Notes under the pieces: model-generated
Told to the model about the DNA's origin: nothing
Databases searched by the model: none
What the model saw: only the letters and a program-made list of their open reading frames with translations
In this document: piece by piece, positions 1-6,694 of the stretch
Layout of the letters: every line of letters starts with the position of its first letter
Numbering within the stretch: the stretch's first letter is position 1
Program-made: the position numbers and the translations under genes
From: CAYSND01 sp964642235
GTDB lineage: Bacteria; Bacteroidota; Bacteroidia; Bacteroidales; UBA932
Length of the DNA: 6,986 nucleotides
Direction: 5' to 3'
Assembly (NCBI GenBank): GCA_964642235.1
Contig: CAZXOP010000101.1
Location: forward strand, 1-6,986

Positions 1-576
1 GAAGGGGACACTCAAATCGAGGATGCAGCCGTGGAAGATGGAGACGACCACATATTTTTTTTCTACTGATTGGGTGATGATAGGTAGCGTGGTGTCGAAT
101 GTGGTGGCACCACCCATTGTTATAGCTGCTAATGGTCCCATTTTTTTAGCTACTATTGGAATAAAGAGAAGAGCCAAAACCTCCCTCATTATATTGCAGA
201 GCAGAGCAAGGGTTCCGAGTTCCACTCCGCGCATCTCTGTTATGAAAATGCTTGAGAGAGAGTAGTATGCAAAGCCGGAACCGAGCGCAAGATAATCAGC
301 AGCAGTGTAATGATTCATGATGAGCCAAAGGAGCAGACACCCAAGAAAGGTCCCTAACATTGTCATAACAGGGAGTAGAGCAAGCCTCCAGTTAAGGCTC
401 CTTATTTGTTTGAGAAGGGTTTTATCGGAGCCGATACTTATTCCCACGCAAAACATAAGTGAGTAGAGAACGATTTTAGTAATCGGTGTCTCGGCTATTT
501 CAATAGGAATGAGGCCGAAAGCTCCTAAAAGACAGCCCGCTGTGAAGAATAGAATTATAATAATGCTACTCCTCAT
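1..576 (-). CDS. lysO: LysO family lysine exporter, C-terminal half (partial, 3' end outside window)
   Basis: This is the larger C-terminal part of a LysO (formerly DUF340/YbjE) inner-membrane exporter, which in E. coli exports L-lysine. I read 192 codons from ATG 576-574 to the window edge with no stop. Comparison with the roughly 300-residue E. coli protein suggests only about ten residues are missing. Family hallmarks are visible: GSGFAYYSLSSIFITE at residues 99-114, NIMRE at 128-132, GGATTFDTTLPIIT at 155-168 and SIFHGCILDLSVPF at 179-192. Hydrophobic helices lie near residues 4-24, 32-50, 63-87, 118-142 and 175-192. The start codon lies inside the end of the upstream LysO N-terminal gene (11-base overlap, different frame), which suggests translational coupling and assembly of the two products into one transporter. 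The family call is confident. Lysine as the substrate is inferred from the family. Confidence 0.9.
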   Translation of the reverse strand, partial: MRSSIIIILFFTAGCLLGAFGLIPIEIAETPITKIVLYSLMFCVGISIGSDKTLLKQIRSLNWRLALLPVMTMLGTFLGCLLLWLIMNHYTAADYLALGSGFAYYSLSSIFITEMRGVELGTLALLCNIMREVLALLFIPIVAKKMGPLAAITMGGATTFDTTLPIITQSVEKKYVVVSIFHGCILDLSVPF

Positions 577-850
577 TATCCGTAAGTTTTTGACGTTTAA
601 TATAAATCCAAAGGAGATAACCACAAAGGATACTCCCCGCCAAAGCTGAGAGTGTGATTAGAAATGCCCTTACTCCAAGTGTGCCTAAATTCCTGACAAC
701 CTCAGGATTACTCCCCACCTCTATACCGAGAATAAATAGTAGAATCCAAATAATAATCATAATCGCCTTTGGTAGAAATTTCAGATTGACCTTTCTGAGG
801 AAAACCCCAAAAATAATCCCCCCTATAAGTACTCCAAAAACTATTAACAT
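566..850 (-). CDS. LysO family transporter, N-terminal half (94 aa)
   Basis: This small membrane protein corresponds to the first three transmembrane segments of LysO. It has hydrophobic stretches at about residues 1-18, 28-46 and 61-84, the motif LGIEVGSNPEV at 41-51 and a polar tail RQKLTDNEE. E. coli LysO is one chain of about 300 residues. Here the N-terminal part is a separate gene whose stop overlaps the start of the C-terminal part by 11 bases, in a frame shifted by one nucleotide. I recall the same two-gene layout from other Bacteroidales, so I read it as a natural split rather than a frameshift mutation. The start is supported by a purine-rich GAGGGAG six bases upstream. It lies 16 bases after the glycosidase gene, so it is probably in the same transcript. 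Confidence 0.85.
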   Translation of the reverse strand: MLIVFGVLIGGIIFGVFLRKVNLKFLPKAIMIIIWILLFILGIEVGSNPEVVRNLGTLGVRAFLITLSALAGSILCGYLLWIYIKRQKLTDNEE

Positions 851-856
851 TATTAT

Positions 857-863
857 CTCCCTC
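857..863 (-). promoter_or_regulatory. Shine-Dalgarno-like site of the LysO N-terminal gene
   Basis: GAGGGAG on the minus strand lies six bases before the ATG at 850-848, inside the 16-base gap after the glycosidase stop. It is worth noting because most starts in this operon have no recognisable Shine-Dalgarno sequence, as is usual in Bacteroidota. It supports the chosen start. Confidence 0.5.
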
Positions 864-866
864 TTA

Positions 867-2750
867 TTAATTATTTAAACTTCCCATTTCTAAATACATC
901 AGAAGTAGATGTGCTGCACTCCAACTAAAGTTAGGTGCCTCTATACTCTCACCTGTATGGGTGTTGTAATTTTCGTAGATAGGTTTACTCTCTTTTAGTC
1001 CTTCCAGTCGGTCAAATACATTTCTGGTAAAGGCATCAGCCTCTTTTACATACCCGTATTTTCTCAAACCCGAAATCCCAAAATAGACTTGGTCGAGCCA
1101 GATAGGCCCTCTCCAATATCCATTCGGAGTAAATTTAGGATTATCTGCCGCAATGGTCGGGAAAGGGATATATGTTGCAAACTTCTTTTCATCCAGGAAC
1201 TTAGCAGCCACTTTGTCGGCTTGTTCTTGACTTGCTATCCCTGCCCAAAGCGGAATACAAGCCTCAGTCCCCTCCTCCATAACAAAGCTGCTATCCTTTA
1301 ACCTGCGGTCAAAGAAAAACCCTCCCTCTTTATTGTAAAAATAGTTTGCAATGCTATCGCAATTAAACTCAAGTTCCACCTGCTGCAGCTCTGCAATGAC
1401 CCTCTTTTCATAAGCAAGGAAGGAGTTAAGATCCACGGACTCCTGATCCATGCTCCAGGCACCCTCGGAGTTCATAAGCATCTTTGTATTGTCGTAACGA
1501 ATGGCATTGTCCATACCACTCTCCCACGCTGCTGCCTCCATAGTACCATCCACGGATCCAAATTCGCAGATACCGTTCCCATTGTGGTCTCTATACTTAT
1601 ACCACCACTGATGGTATTTTATAAGGAGCGGAAGCATCTCTTTGACAAATGCGGAATCCCCTGTCTGCTTGAATATTTCAGAAATTGCCCACCCTGCCAA
1701 TGGTGGTTTGCTGTCTCTCGTATTGTTCCATTTGGGGTTACTGAAAATACAATCTATAATCATCCCCTCAGGGGTCAAATAGTCAAACATTGCCCTTACT
1801 TGATTTTTGGCAATTTCAGGTGCAAAGTGGGAGAGGGCAACGGCATGTTTCCAAGAGTCCCAACCCCAGAATCCCATAAAATAACCAACTCCATGACTTG
1901 GAACCACCCCCTCGTGGTAGAGTGCCCCTCTCGCTCTTTTCCAATTGGAAATCAATGTTGTAACAGCTTTTACAGCAATGCGGTCATACTCCTTTGTCAA
2001 ATCCTTTCTTAAAACCTTGCTAAGATAACCATCCCATCTAGCCTGATTCTCTTTTAACTCAGAGGCTGCGTTTTCAATACATTTTTTTGCCACTTCAATA
2101 CTCTCCTCTATCGGTTTATTCTCTTCAAAAAAGTGAATAGCAATATAGAACTTCCTCTTATGCGGAGCAATCGCTCTATAACTTCTCCCTTCTAACTCTA
2201 ACTTAACCCCTTCTCCAAATGAGACTACTAACCCCTCTTTTTCAAAGTACCTTATCACCAAACTATTATCGACTACCTCCACTGTAGCTTGTTCAAAATT
2301 AACAACCCCGAACAGCTTTATCTTTTGATTGCTGCTATTGGAAATTTCAAGCAGTAAATTGTCACTATCAGCAAATATAATTCTTTGTGTAATGGAGTTT
2401 ATGCCATTACTAAAAACCATCTCTGCCTTCCCCGGGAGGTAACAAGAACTAATCTTACGAAGTACCCCTTTCTCTCCATTTTCATAAGCAGTCTGTATCA
2501 ATGCCGCCGAGATCCATTTTCTTTTTTCTAAATGGAATGGGCCGCAGAACCCCAATAGGTTTGTGTCGGCTGCCGGCATTGTAACTCCATACCATGACCC
2601 TGCATCTGTAAACCAAGTTTTGCAACGCTCTTTAGAATAGGGAGTGTAATCGATATCGATAATATCCTTATAATTATCTCGTATTGGAGTCTCCTGTTTA
2701 CACCCCGAAAGAAAAGTAAATAACAATAAAAGAAAAATCAGTCGTTTCAT
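867..2750 (-). CDS. Lipoprotein glycoside hydrolase, GH63/MGH1-like (trehalase-type (α/α)6 barrel)
   Basis: This 627-residue protein is a probable secreted alpha-glycosidase. It begins with a lipoprotein signal (MKRLIFLLLLFTFLSGC, lipobox LSGC with Cys17), so the mature protein should be lipid-anchored in the envelope. An N-terminal beta-sandwich-like part (about 20-235) is followed by a helical barrel (about 240-627) with clan GH-G signatures: GFWGWDSWKHA (293-303), KPPLAGWA (348-355), ESGMDNA (410-416), GYWRGPIW (544-551) and ENYNTHTGE (593-601). By analogy with E. coli YgjK (GH63) and trehalase (GH37), Asp414 is the likely general acid and Glu593 the general base. The exact substrate cannot be read from sequence; glucosides or mannosides are possible. 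No SusC/SusD or sulfatase gene adjoins it, so it is not in an obvious polysaccharide utilization locus. The residues after the lipobox Cys (KQETP) are a weak match to surface-export signals, so the side of the outer membrane is unclear. Confidence 0.88.
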   Translation of the reverse strand: MKRLIFLLLLFTFLSGCKQETPIRDNYKDIIDIDYTPYSKERCKTWFTDAGSWYGVTMPAADTNLLGFCGPFHLEKRKWISAALIQTAYENGEKGVLRKISSCYLPGKAEMVFSNGINSITQRIIFADSDNLLLEISNSSNQKIKLFGVVNFEQATVEVVDNSLVIRYFEKEGLVVSFGEGVKLELEGRSYRAIAPHKRKFYIAIHFFEENKPIEESIEVAKKCIENAASELKENQARWDGYLSKVLRKDLTKEYDRIAVKAVTTLISNWKRARGALYHEGVVPSHGVGYFMGFWGWDSWKHAVALSHFAPEIAKNQVRAMFDYLTPEGMIIDCIFSNPKWNNTRDSKPPLAGWAISEIFKQTGDSAFVKEMLPLLIKYHQWWYKYRDHNGNGICEFGSVDGTMEAAAWESGMDNAIRYDNTKMLMNSEGAWSMDQESVDLNSFLAYEKRVIAELQQVELEFNCDSIANYFYNKEGGFFFDRRLKDSSFVMEEGTEACIPLWAGIASQEQADKVAAKFLDEKKFATYIPFPTIAADNPKFTPNGYWRGPIWLDQVYFGISGLRKYGYVKEADAFTRNVFDRLEGLKESKPIYENYNTHTGESIEAPNFSWSAAHLLLMYLEMGSLNN

Positions 2751-2766
2751 TTTTATATTTTATGAA

Positions 2767-3150
2767 TTATTCTATAAATCCGAGTTTTTCCAAATTTCTT
2801 CTCTCTTTTTTCGTTGGTCTCCCTGTCCCGCGGTCGCGGCGGACAAAAACCGTTTCAAATGGGGCATTTAATTTATCAAGCTCCTCCTGAGGGGTAATAT
2901 CTTCAACATATAGAGGGACATTTTTCGCCCCCTGACGGTTTTCCAATGCAGAAATAACCCTATACTGATAATGTATGTTCCCTTTCCTCACATCAATAAC
3001 ATCTCCCGACTTTATATCCTTTGAGGCTTTCGCTTCTGTCCCATTGACCATTACCTTCCCGCTTTTGCACGCATCAGCAGCTTCGGAACGAGTTTTATAG
3101 ACTCTGATTGCCCAAAGATATTTATCTATTCTTGTTTCAGTGTTTCCCAT
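2767..3150 (-). CDS. hslR: S4-domain RNA-binding protein, Hsp15-like
   Basis: This 127-residue cytoplasmic protein resembles E. coli Hsp15 (HslR, 133 aa), which binds 50S subunits carrying a stalled nascent-chain peptidyl-tRNA and helps recycle them. The S4 domain spans about residues 6-70, with the diagnostic RIDKYLWAIRVYKTRSEA at 7-24, CKSGKVMVNG at 28-37 and a V-x-KGN turn around 54-58. A basic tail, RRDRGTGRPTKKERR (104-118), is typical of the family and probably contacts RNA. The gene starts six bases after the last base of the manA stop triplet region (five bases lie between the two genes) and ends 16 bases before the glycosidase start, so it is clearly within the operon. The start is the first ATG before the S4 motif. 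The family assignment is strong. The ribosome-rescue role is by homology only. Confidence 0.9.
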   Translation of the reverse strand: MGNTETRIDKYLWAIRVYKTRSEAADACKSGKVMVNGTEAKASKDIKSGDVIDVRKGNIHYQYRVISALENRQGAKNVPLYVEDITPQEELDKLNAPFETVFVRRDRGTGRPTKKERRNLEKLGFIE

Positions 3151-3155
3151 TTTTA

Positions 3156-4280
3156 TTAATGATTATGTCCACAATCACACTCTTGGTAATCGAGAGTCTC
3201 CTCATCAGAATCAATAATATATGCATCTTTTTCCTCTTCTCTTTTCCTCATATAGACTTCAAGTAGTTTCGTCCCTTCACCTGTAGGAGTAATTAGAAAA
3301 TCATCGTAGGAGGCAGGTATTAAAACCCATTCCCCTTTTTTCAGGACGCTCCGGTTCTCTTTCTCCCTCTCCTGGTAGTTGGAATTTATCAAGGCTTCCC
3401 CCTCTATGCAGAAGTACAATATAAAACTCTCATAACGTTCAGTGTAAATATGCATTGGGTCCCTTAAGGACAATAAGTTGATGGTAAAATGCACATTGTC
3501 TGCTAAAAGACGACTGCTCGTTTGGGAGTGTGTGGTTTCCCTTTCGTCTGCAGTGGAAATAAAATACTTGGACTCGTCGTATTTATTGAAATTTATCGAG
3601 TCAAAGGCAAGTTCGAGGTGCATTTCACGTGCAGTAGCAGGGTTGTTTTCCCTTCCCCAGTCGTAAATTCGGTATGTGGCATCGGAGAGTTGTTGTACCT
3701 CCGCAATAACAAGTCCGTCCCCTGCAGAGTGAACAATCCCCGCTTCGATATAGAAAAAGTCCCCTTTTTTCGGGTGATAGAGGTTCAATACCTCTTCGAG
3801 GGTCCCCTCTTTGCACCTGCGGTAGAACTCTTCAGGGGAGACATCCCTATTGAACCCCATATAAACTTTTGCCTCCGGGGAACTCTCCAATACATACCAA
3901 GCCTCTGATTTACCGTAGGAGTTATGACGGTCAAATGCAGTCTCATCGTCAGGATGAACTTGGATTGAGAGGAGGTCATTGATATCGAGGAGTTTAATCA
4001 AAAGAGGAAACTCGTTCCCAAAATACTTGTAATGATCATCACCGACAATATCCCCCATATAGGTCTCAATTATATCGTAGATATTGTTTCTAGCAAGAAA
4101 GCCATTGGCTATTATCGAGCTATCCTCCTCAAACCCAGAGATTTCCCAGCTCTCTCCGATAAGAGGGGACTCCTCAAAAGGTTTGTTGTAGTTTTTAACA
4201 AGCGCATGCCCGCCCCAAACTTTCTCTTTGGGCAGAGGGTTAAATCTCAGCGGATATAGGTGTTTCTTTTCTTCTCCCAT
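3156..4280 (-). CDS. manA: Mannose-6-phosphate isomerase, class I
   Basis: This is a cytoplasmic zinc enzyme that interconverts mannose 6-phosphate and fructose 6-phosphate, feeding mannose into glycolysis or supplying mannose for GDP-sugar synthesis. The cupin metal site is intact: Gln107 and His109 in SIQVHPDD, Glu126 in GKSEAW, and His184 in GIVHSAG. The likely catalytic Arg204 lies in TYRIYDWGR (202-210). The N-terminal signature YPLRFNPLPKEKVWGG (9-24) and GESWEISG (42-49) also match the family. At 374 residues it is longer than usual (B. subtilis ManA is 315). The extra length is largely an acidic tail after LLEVYM (about 345-374), ending in C368-D-C370-G-H372-N-H374. The start overlaps the upstream protease gene by 41 bases. 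No later in-frame ATG precedes the conserved YPLRF, so the overlap is probably real and implies translational coupling. Confidence 0.95.
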   Translation of the reverse strand: MGEEKKHLYPLRFNPLPKEKVWGGHALVKNYNKPFEESPLIGESWEISGFEEDSSIIANGFLARNNIYDIIETYMGDIVGDDHYKYFGNEFPLLIKLLDINDLLSIQVHPDDETAFDRHNSYGKSEAWYVLESSPEAKVYMGFNRDVSPEEFYRRCKEGTLEEVLNLYHPKKGDFFYIEAGIVHSAGDGLVIAEVQQLSDATYRIYDWGRENNPATAREMHLELAFDSINFNKYDESKYFISTADERETTHSQTSSRLLADNVHFTINLLSLRDPMHIYTERYESFILYFCIEGEALINSNYQEREKENRSVLKKGEWVLIPASYDDFLITPTGEGTKLLEVYMRKREEEKDAYIIDSDEETLDYQECDCGHNH

Positions 4281-5130
4281 ATTTACTTGGAATATATTTG
4301 TTTATTAAAAAGAATGACAATGTAAATACCCCTACTCCGACTGCTACTAATAACCAGTAAGTCTGCATATTAGGCAGTAATTCACTTAACGAAGAGCTCA
4401 TAGGGATTTCCGGAAATGCGAATGCCAATATGGAGGAGACGGTATTGTTTAGAAAATGGAGGAAAATGGTAGCCCAGAGGGAACCTGTCTTATAGTAAAT
4501 CCATCCGAAGAATACCCCCAAAAGGAATGCAGGAACTGCCTGCCAGGGATTAAGGTGCAGCACTGCGAAAATCAATGCTGACCACATAATAGCTTTTGCA
4601 GGGCTTATGCGTTGCAATAACCCTCTTAAAATCACCCCTCTGCATAAAAACTCTTCGAGAAGAGGAGCAAGAATTGACACAGATAACAGTGTAATTACCT
4701 TATTTCCTCCGATTAGATTTGACATTACCTTCTCAAACCATTCCGGAGTCCTCATTAAACTGGAGATAGGGTCTATTATTAAGTTTAGAGCTACAAGTGC
4801 AACAGAGATTAATATAAAAAAGAGAACCGGAGTTATTTTTCCGAAGTATGGATCGTTAAATTTTATTGGTTCCGTCTTAATCCCACTCTCCTCCATCCCC
4901 ATTCTCACGAATTTAGACCTCATCCAGACAAATATCAAAGGAGGGATAAACATTAAGATGTAACCGAAAACTTTAGAAACGATTTCTGACATGACACCCT
5001 CCTTGGGCAGAAGATATATAAAAGGTAGGCATATAAGCTGTGAGGCTATCCCCCCCACAAAAACCAAAAAAACAAAAATCAACCAACTCTGTCCCAAAGT
5101 AGGGAGATAATAAGACATCTTCTTAAACAT
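4240..5130 (-). CDS. CPBP family intramembrane glutamic endopeptidase (CAAX protease/Abi)
   Basis: This 296-residue polytopic inner-membrane protein belongs to the CPBP (CAAX protease and bacteriocin-processing, Abi/Rce1-like) family. All catalytic motifs are present: EExxxR as E159-E160-FLC-R164, FxxxH as F188-AVL-H192, and HxxxN as H225-FLN-N229. Hydrophobic segments near 14-40, 50-70, 100-120, 144-160, 180-205, 214-238 and 257-277 fit seven or eight membrane helices. Bacterial members have been linked to peptide processing, bacteriocin self-immunity and protein maturation, but the substrate here cannot be deduced. It is the first gene of the minus-strand operon, starting 17 bases after a promoter-like box, and its last 41 bases overlap manA. 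An alternative start at Met5 would shorten it by only four residues. The family call is very secure; the function is open. Confidence 0.92.
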   Translation of the reverse strand: MFKKMSYYLPTLGQSWLIFVFLVFVGGIASQLICLPFIYLLPKEGVMSEIVSKVFGYILMFIPPLIFVWMRSKFVRMGMEESGIKTEPIKFNDPYFGKITPVLFFILISVALVALNLIIDPISSLMRTPEWFEKVMSNLIGGNKVITLLSVSILAPLLEEFLCRGVILRGLLQRISPAKAIMWSALIFAVLHLNPWQAVPAFLLGVFFGWIYYKTGSLWATIFLHFLNNTVSSILAFAFPEIPMSSSLSELLPNMQTYWLLVAVGVGVFTLSFFLINKYIPSKYGRRKETPISAEI

Positions 5131-5146
5131 AGTTTCAAAATTTTCT

Positions 5147-5154
5147 CAAAAATA
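5147..5154 (-). promoter_or_regulatory. Putative -7 box of the CPBP-manA-hslR-GH63-lysO operon
   Basis: On the minus strand this reads TATTTTTG, a perfect match to the Bacteroidota primary-sigma -7 element TAnnTTTG. It lies 16 bases upstream of the first ATG of the operon. No good -33 TTTG is visible at the expected distance, so the call rests on the -7 match and position. The box is only 32 bases from the plus-strand box at 5187-5194, so the two divergent promoters probably share upstream DNA. Confidence 0.55.
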
Positions 5155-5175
5155 GTAATTTCTTTACTTGAACAG

Positions 5176-5195
5176 AAAAGATTGTCTATTTTTGT
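5176..5195 (+). repeat. 20-base direct repeat, left copy
   Basis: AAAAGATTGTCTATTTTTGT occurs here and again, base for base, at 6695-6714 in the same orientation. The identity stops abruptly on both sides. The two copies bracket the AlbA_2/ATPase gene. Each contains a promoter-like TATTTTTG box, so the repeat may be a duplicated promoter or an insertion footprint. Confidence 0.85.
5187..5194 (+). promoter_or_regulatory. Putative -7 box of the AlbA_2/ATPase gene
   Basis: TATTTTTG matches the Bacteroidota TAnnTTTG -7 element. A partial -33-like CTTG lies at 5167-5170. Transcription would start near 5200, giving a leader of about 50 bases before the ATG at 5251. The box lies within the left copy of the 20-base repeat. 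Confidence 0.5.
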
Positions 5196-5239
5196 CCACG
5201 AATGTTTTTATTTTAACACAAAAAACCCATTTAAGAGAT

Positions 5240-5244
5240 AGGAG
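5240..5244 (+). promoter_or_regulatory. Shine-Dalgarno site of the AlbA_2/ATPase gene
   Basis: AGGAG sits six bases before the ATG at 5251, at near-ideal spacing for a classical ribosome binding site. It fixes the start codon, which is also where the conserved NIEYK motif of the family begins (residue 6). Apart from the LysO N-terminal gene, the minus-strand neighbours lack such a clear site. Confidence 0.6.
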
Positions 5245-5250
5245 TACTAT

Positions 5251-6570
5251 ATGTCAGAATCTCATAATATAGAATATAAAAGGAGTTGGCACGACGATTA
5301 CCTCAAATGGGTATGCGGTTTTGCCAATGCGCAGGGTGGGAAAATCTATATCGGCATGGACGATGCCGCTATTGTTATTGGAGTGGAAGACCACAAAACA
5401 CTGATGGAAGAGATTCCCAATAAAATCAAAAATAATTTGGGAATTACTGCCGAGGTGAATTTGCTATGTGAGGACAAGTTGTATTATATAGAAATCGTTG
5501 TACAGACCTATTCAGTTCCTATTTCTCTGCGTGGAAGGTATTATTATCGTAGTGGTAGTGTGAAACATGAACTTACAGGTGTAGCATTAAGCGATTTTTT
5601 ATTAAAGAAAGCAGGACAAACTTGGGATAATATGCCCGAAGAGAGAGCCACAATAGCAGATATTGACGAAAATACAATCAAAAAATACCTACAAAAAGCT
5701 GAAACAGGTGGTCGTTTGCCTGATATTGATGGACTTACAACAGAGGAACTCTTGGAGAAGCTACGTTTATCAGAAAATGGTATTCTCAAAAGAGCTGCAA
5801 TAGTGCTTTTCGGCAAGGATCCAGGCAAGTTTTACCCAAACACCTTTGTGAAAATAGGTAGATTTGAAGACGATGATTTTACCATTCGTTTCCAAGAAGT
5901 AGAGGAAGGCAATATTATTGGAGTCTTAGAGAAGGTTCTTCGTACCCTTGAGTACAAATTTCTCATCAAAAACATCTCTTTTGAAGGAATGAGCCGCATT
6001 GAAACTCTTGAATATCCAGTGCCTGCATTGCGAGAGATGTTGCTTAATGCTCTTGTTCATAGAAATTACATGGGTGCGCCCACTCAACTTCGTGTGTATG
6101 AAAATAAACTCCAACTTTGGAATCATGGTACGCTACCTGTTGGCATCACACTTGAAAAACTTACAAAATCGCACTCCTCATTTCCTCGTAATCCAATACT
6201 TGCAGAGGCGTGTTTCAAGGGTGGTTACATTGATTCTTGGGGTAGTGGTATCATGAAAATAATTAATTCTTGCAAAGCAGCAGGATTGCCTACGCCTAAC
6301 TTAGAAGAAGAGATGGGTGGTTTTATGGTCAAACTTTTCAAAGATAGATTTTCAAAAGAACAACTTACAAAACTTGGACTTAACAACCGTCAAATGAAGG
6401 CAGTTGAATATGTAAGAACGAGAGGAAGAATCACCAATTCAGAGTATCAAGAAATAAATAATATCTCAAAACCGACAGCAACACGAGATTTACAAGAATT
6501 AACAGAAAATCTCAAGGTTTTCACAAACACAGGATTCGGTGCAGGAAGTTATTATGAATTAAACAAATAA
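5251..6570 (+). CDS. AlbA_2 (Schlafen-type) / ATPase-like / winged-helix putative transcriptional regulator
   Basis: This 439-residue protein has the architecture of COG2865-type proteins. An N-terminal AlbA_2 (Schlafen AlbA) nucleic-acid-binding domain covers about 1-120, with NIEYKRS (6-12), FANAQGGKIYIGMDD (24-38) and RYYYRSGS (96-103). A divergent GHKL/HATPase-like part covers about 175-365, with LREMLLNALVHRNY (260-273), LWNHGTLP (289-296) and GGYIDSWGSGIMKI (324-337). A C-terminal winged helix covers about 376-439, with ITNSEYQEINNISKPTATRDLQEL (394-417). Such proteins are common, often solitary and patchily distributed in Bacteroidota. Roles in regulation or defence have been proposed for relatives, but the function here is unknown. 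The gene is monocistronic, divergent from the operon and flanked by identical 20-base repeats, suggesting a later arrival. It looks full-length, with no broken domain. It could regulate itself and the neighbouring operon through the shared intergenic region (inference). Confidence 0.88.
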   Translation: MSESHNIEYKRSWHDDYLKWVCGFANAQGGKIYIGMDDAAIVIGVEDHKTLMEEIPNKIKNNLGITAEVNLLCEDKLYYIEIVVQTYSVPISLRGRYYYRSGSVKHELTGVALSDFLLKKAGQTWDNMPEERATIADIDENTIKKYLQKAETGGRLPDIDGLTTEELLEKLRLSENGILKRAAIVLFGKDPGKFYPNTFVKIGRFEDDDFTIRFQEVEEGNIIGVLEKVLRTLEYKFLIKNISFEGMSRIETLEYPVPALREMLLNALVHRNYMGAPTQLRVYENKLQLWNHGTLPVGITLEKLTKSHSSFPRNPILAEACFKGGYIDSWGSGIMKIINSCKAAGLPTPNLEEEMGGFMVKLFKDRFSKEQLTKLGLNNRQMKAVEYVRTRGRITNSEYQEINNISKPTATRDLQELTENLKVFTNTGFGAGSYYELNK

Positions 6571-6573
6571 AGG

Positions 6574-6613
6574 AATTGGCTCATAAATGGCTCAATTGGC
6601 TCACAATTGGCTC
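6574..6613 (+). repeat. Tandem repeat of two 20-base units (four GGCTCA hexamers) after the AlbA_2 gene
   Basis: Unit one is 6574-6593 and unit two 6594-6613; they agree at 18 of 20 positions and are followed by a truncated AATT. Each unit holds two sub-units of the type AATTGGCTCA, so GGCTCA starts at 6578, 6589, 6598 and 6609 (spacings 11, 9 and 11). The array begins three bases after the stop codon. If the stop were read through, the frame would stay open for 30 codons to a TAA at 6661-6663 and would encode NGSIGS within the repeat. Confidence 0.8.
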
Positions 6614-6694
6614 AATTAAAGAGGTGGAATGGGATTTCTTTTAACTTTTCATTAAAAAAATAATAGGACAACAATATTTAATTATATCTATCTT

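Noticed and set aside
23..265. 80-codon plus-strand open frame at the left edge
   Set aside because: It is antisense to the conserved GGATTFDTTLP region of the LysO C-terminal half, so it is a shadow.
566..576. LysO as a pseudogene broken by a frameshift
   Set aside because: Both halves keep conserved motifs, the second has its own ATG, and I recall the same split in other Bacteroidales.
1584..2012. 142-codon open frame on the plus strand
   Set aside because: It lies wholly inside the GH63 gene, which has clear family motifs on the other strand. The translation has no recognisable domain and is rich in residues expected from an antisense shadow.
3522..3908. 128-codon open frame on the plus strand, with smaller ones on both strands nearby
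   Set aside because: All lie within manA, whose metal-site residues fix the real frame. None has a recognisable motif.
6639..6657. Possible terminator hairpin TTTTAA-loop-TTAAAA after the AlbA_2 gene
   Set aside because: The stem is only six A-T pairs in a very AT-rich stretch with no following T-tract on the plus strand. This is too weak to call.
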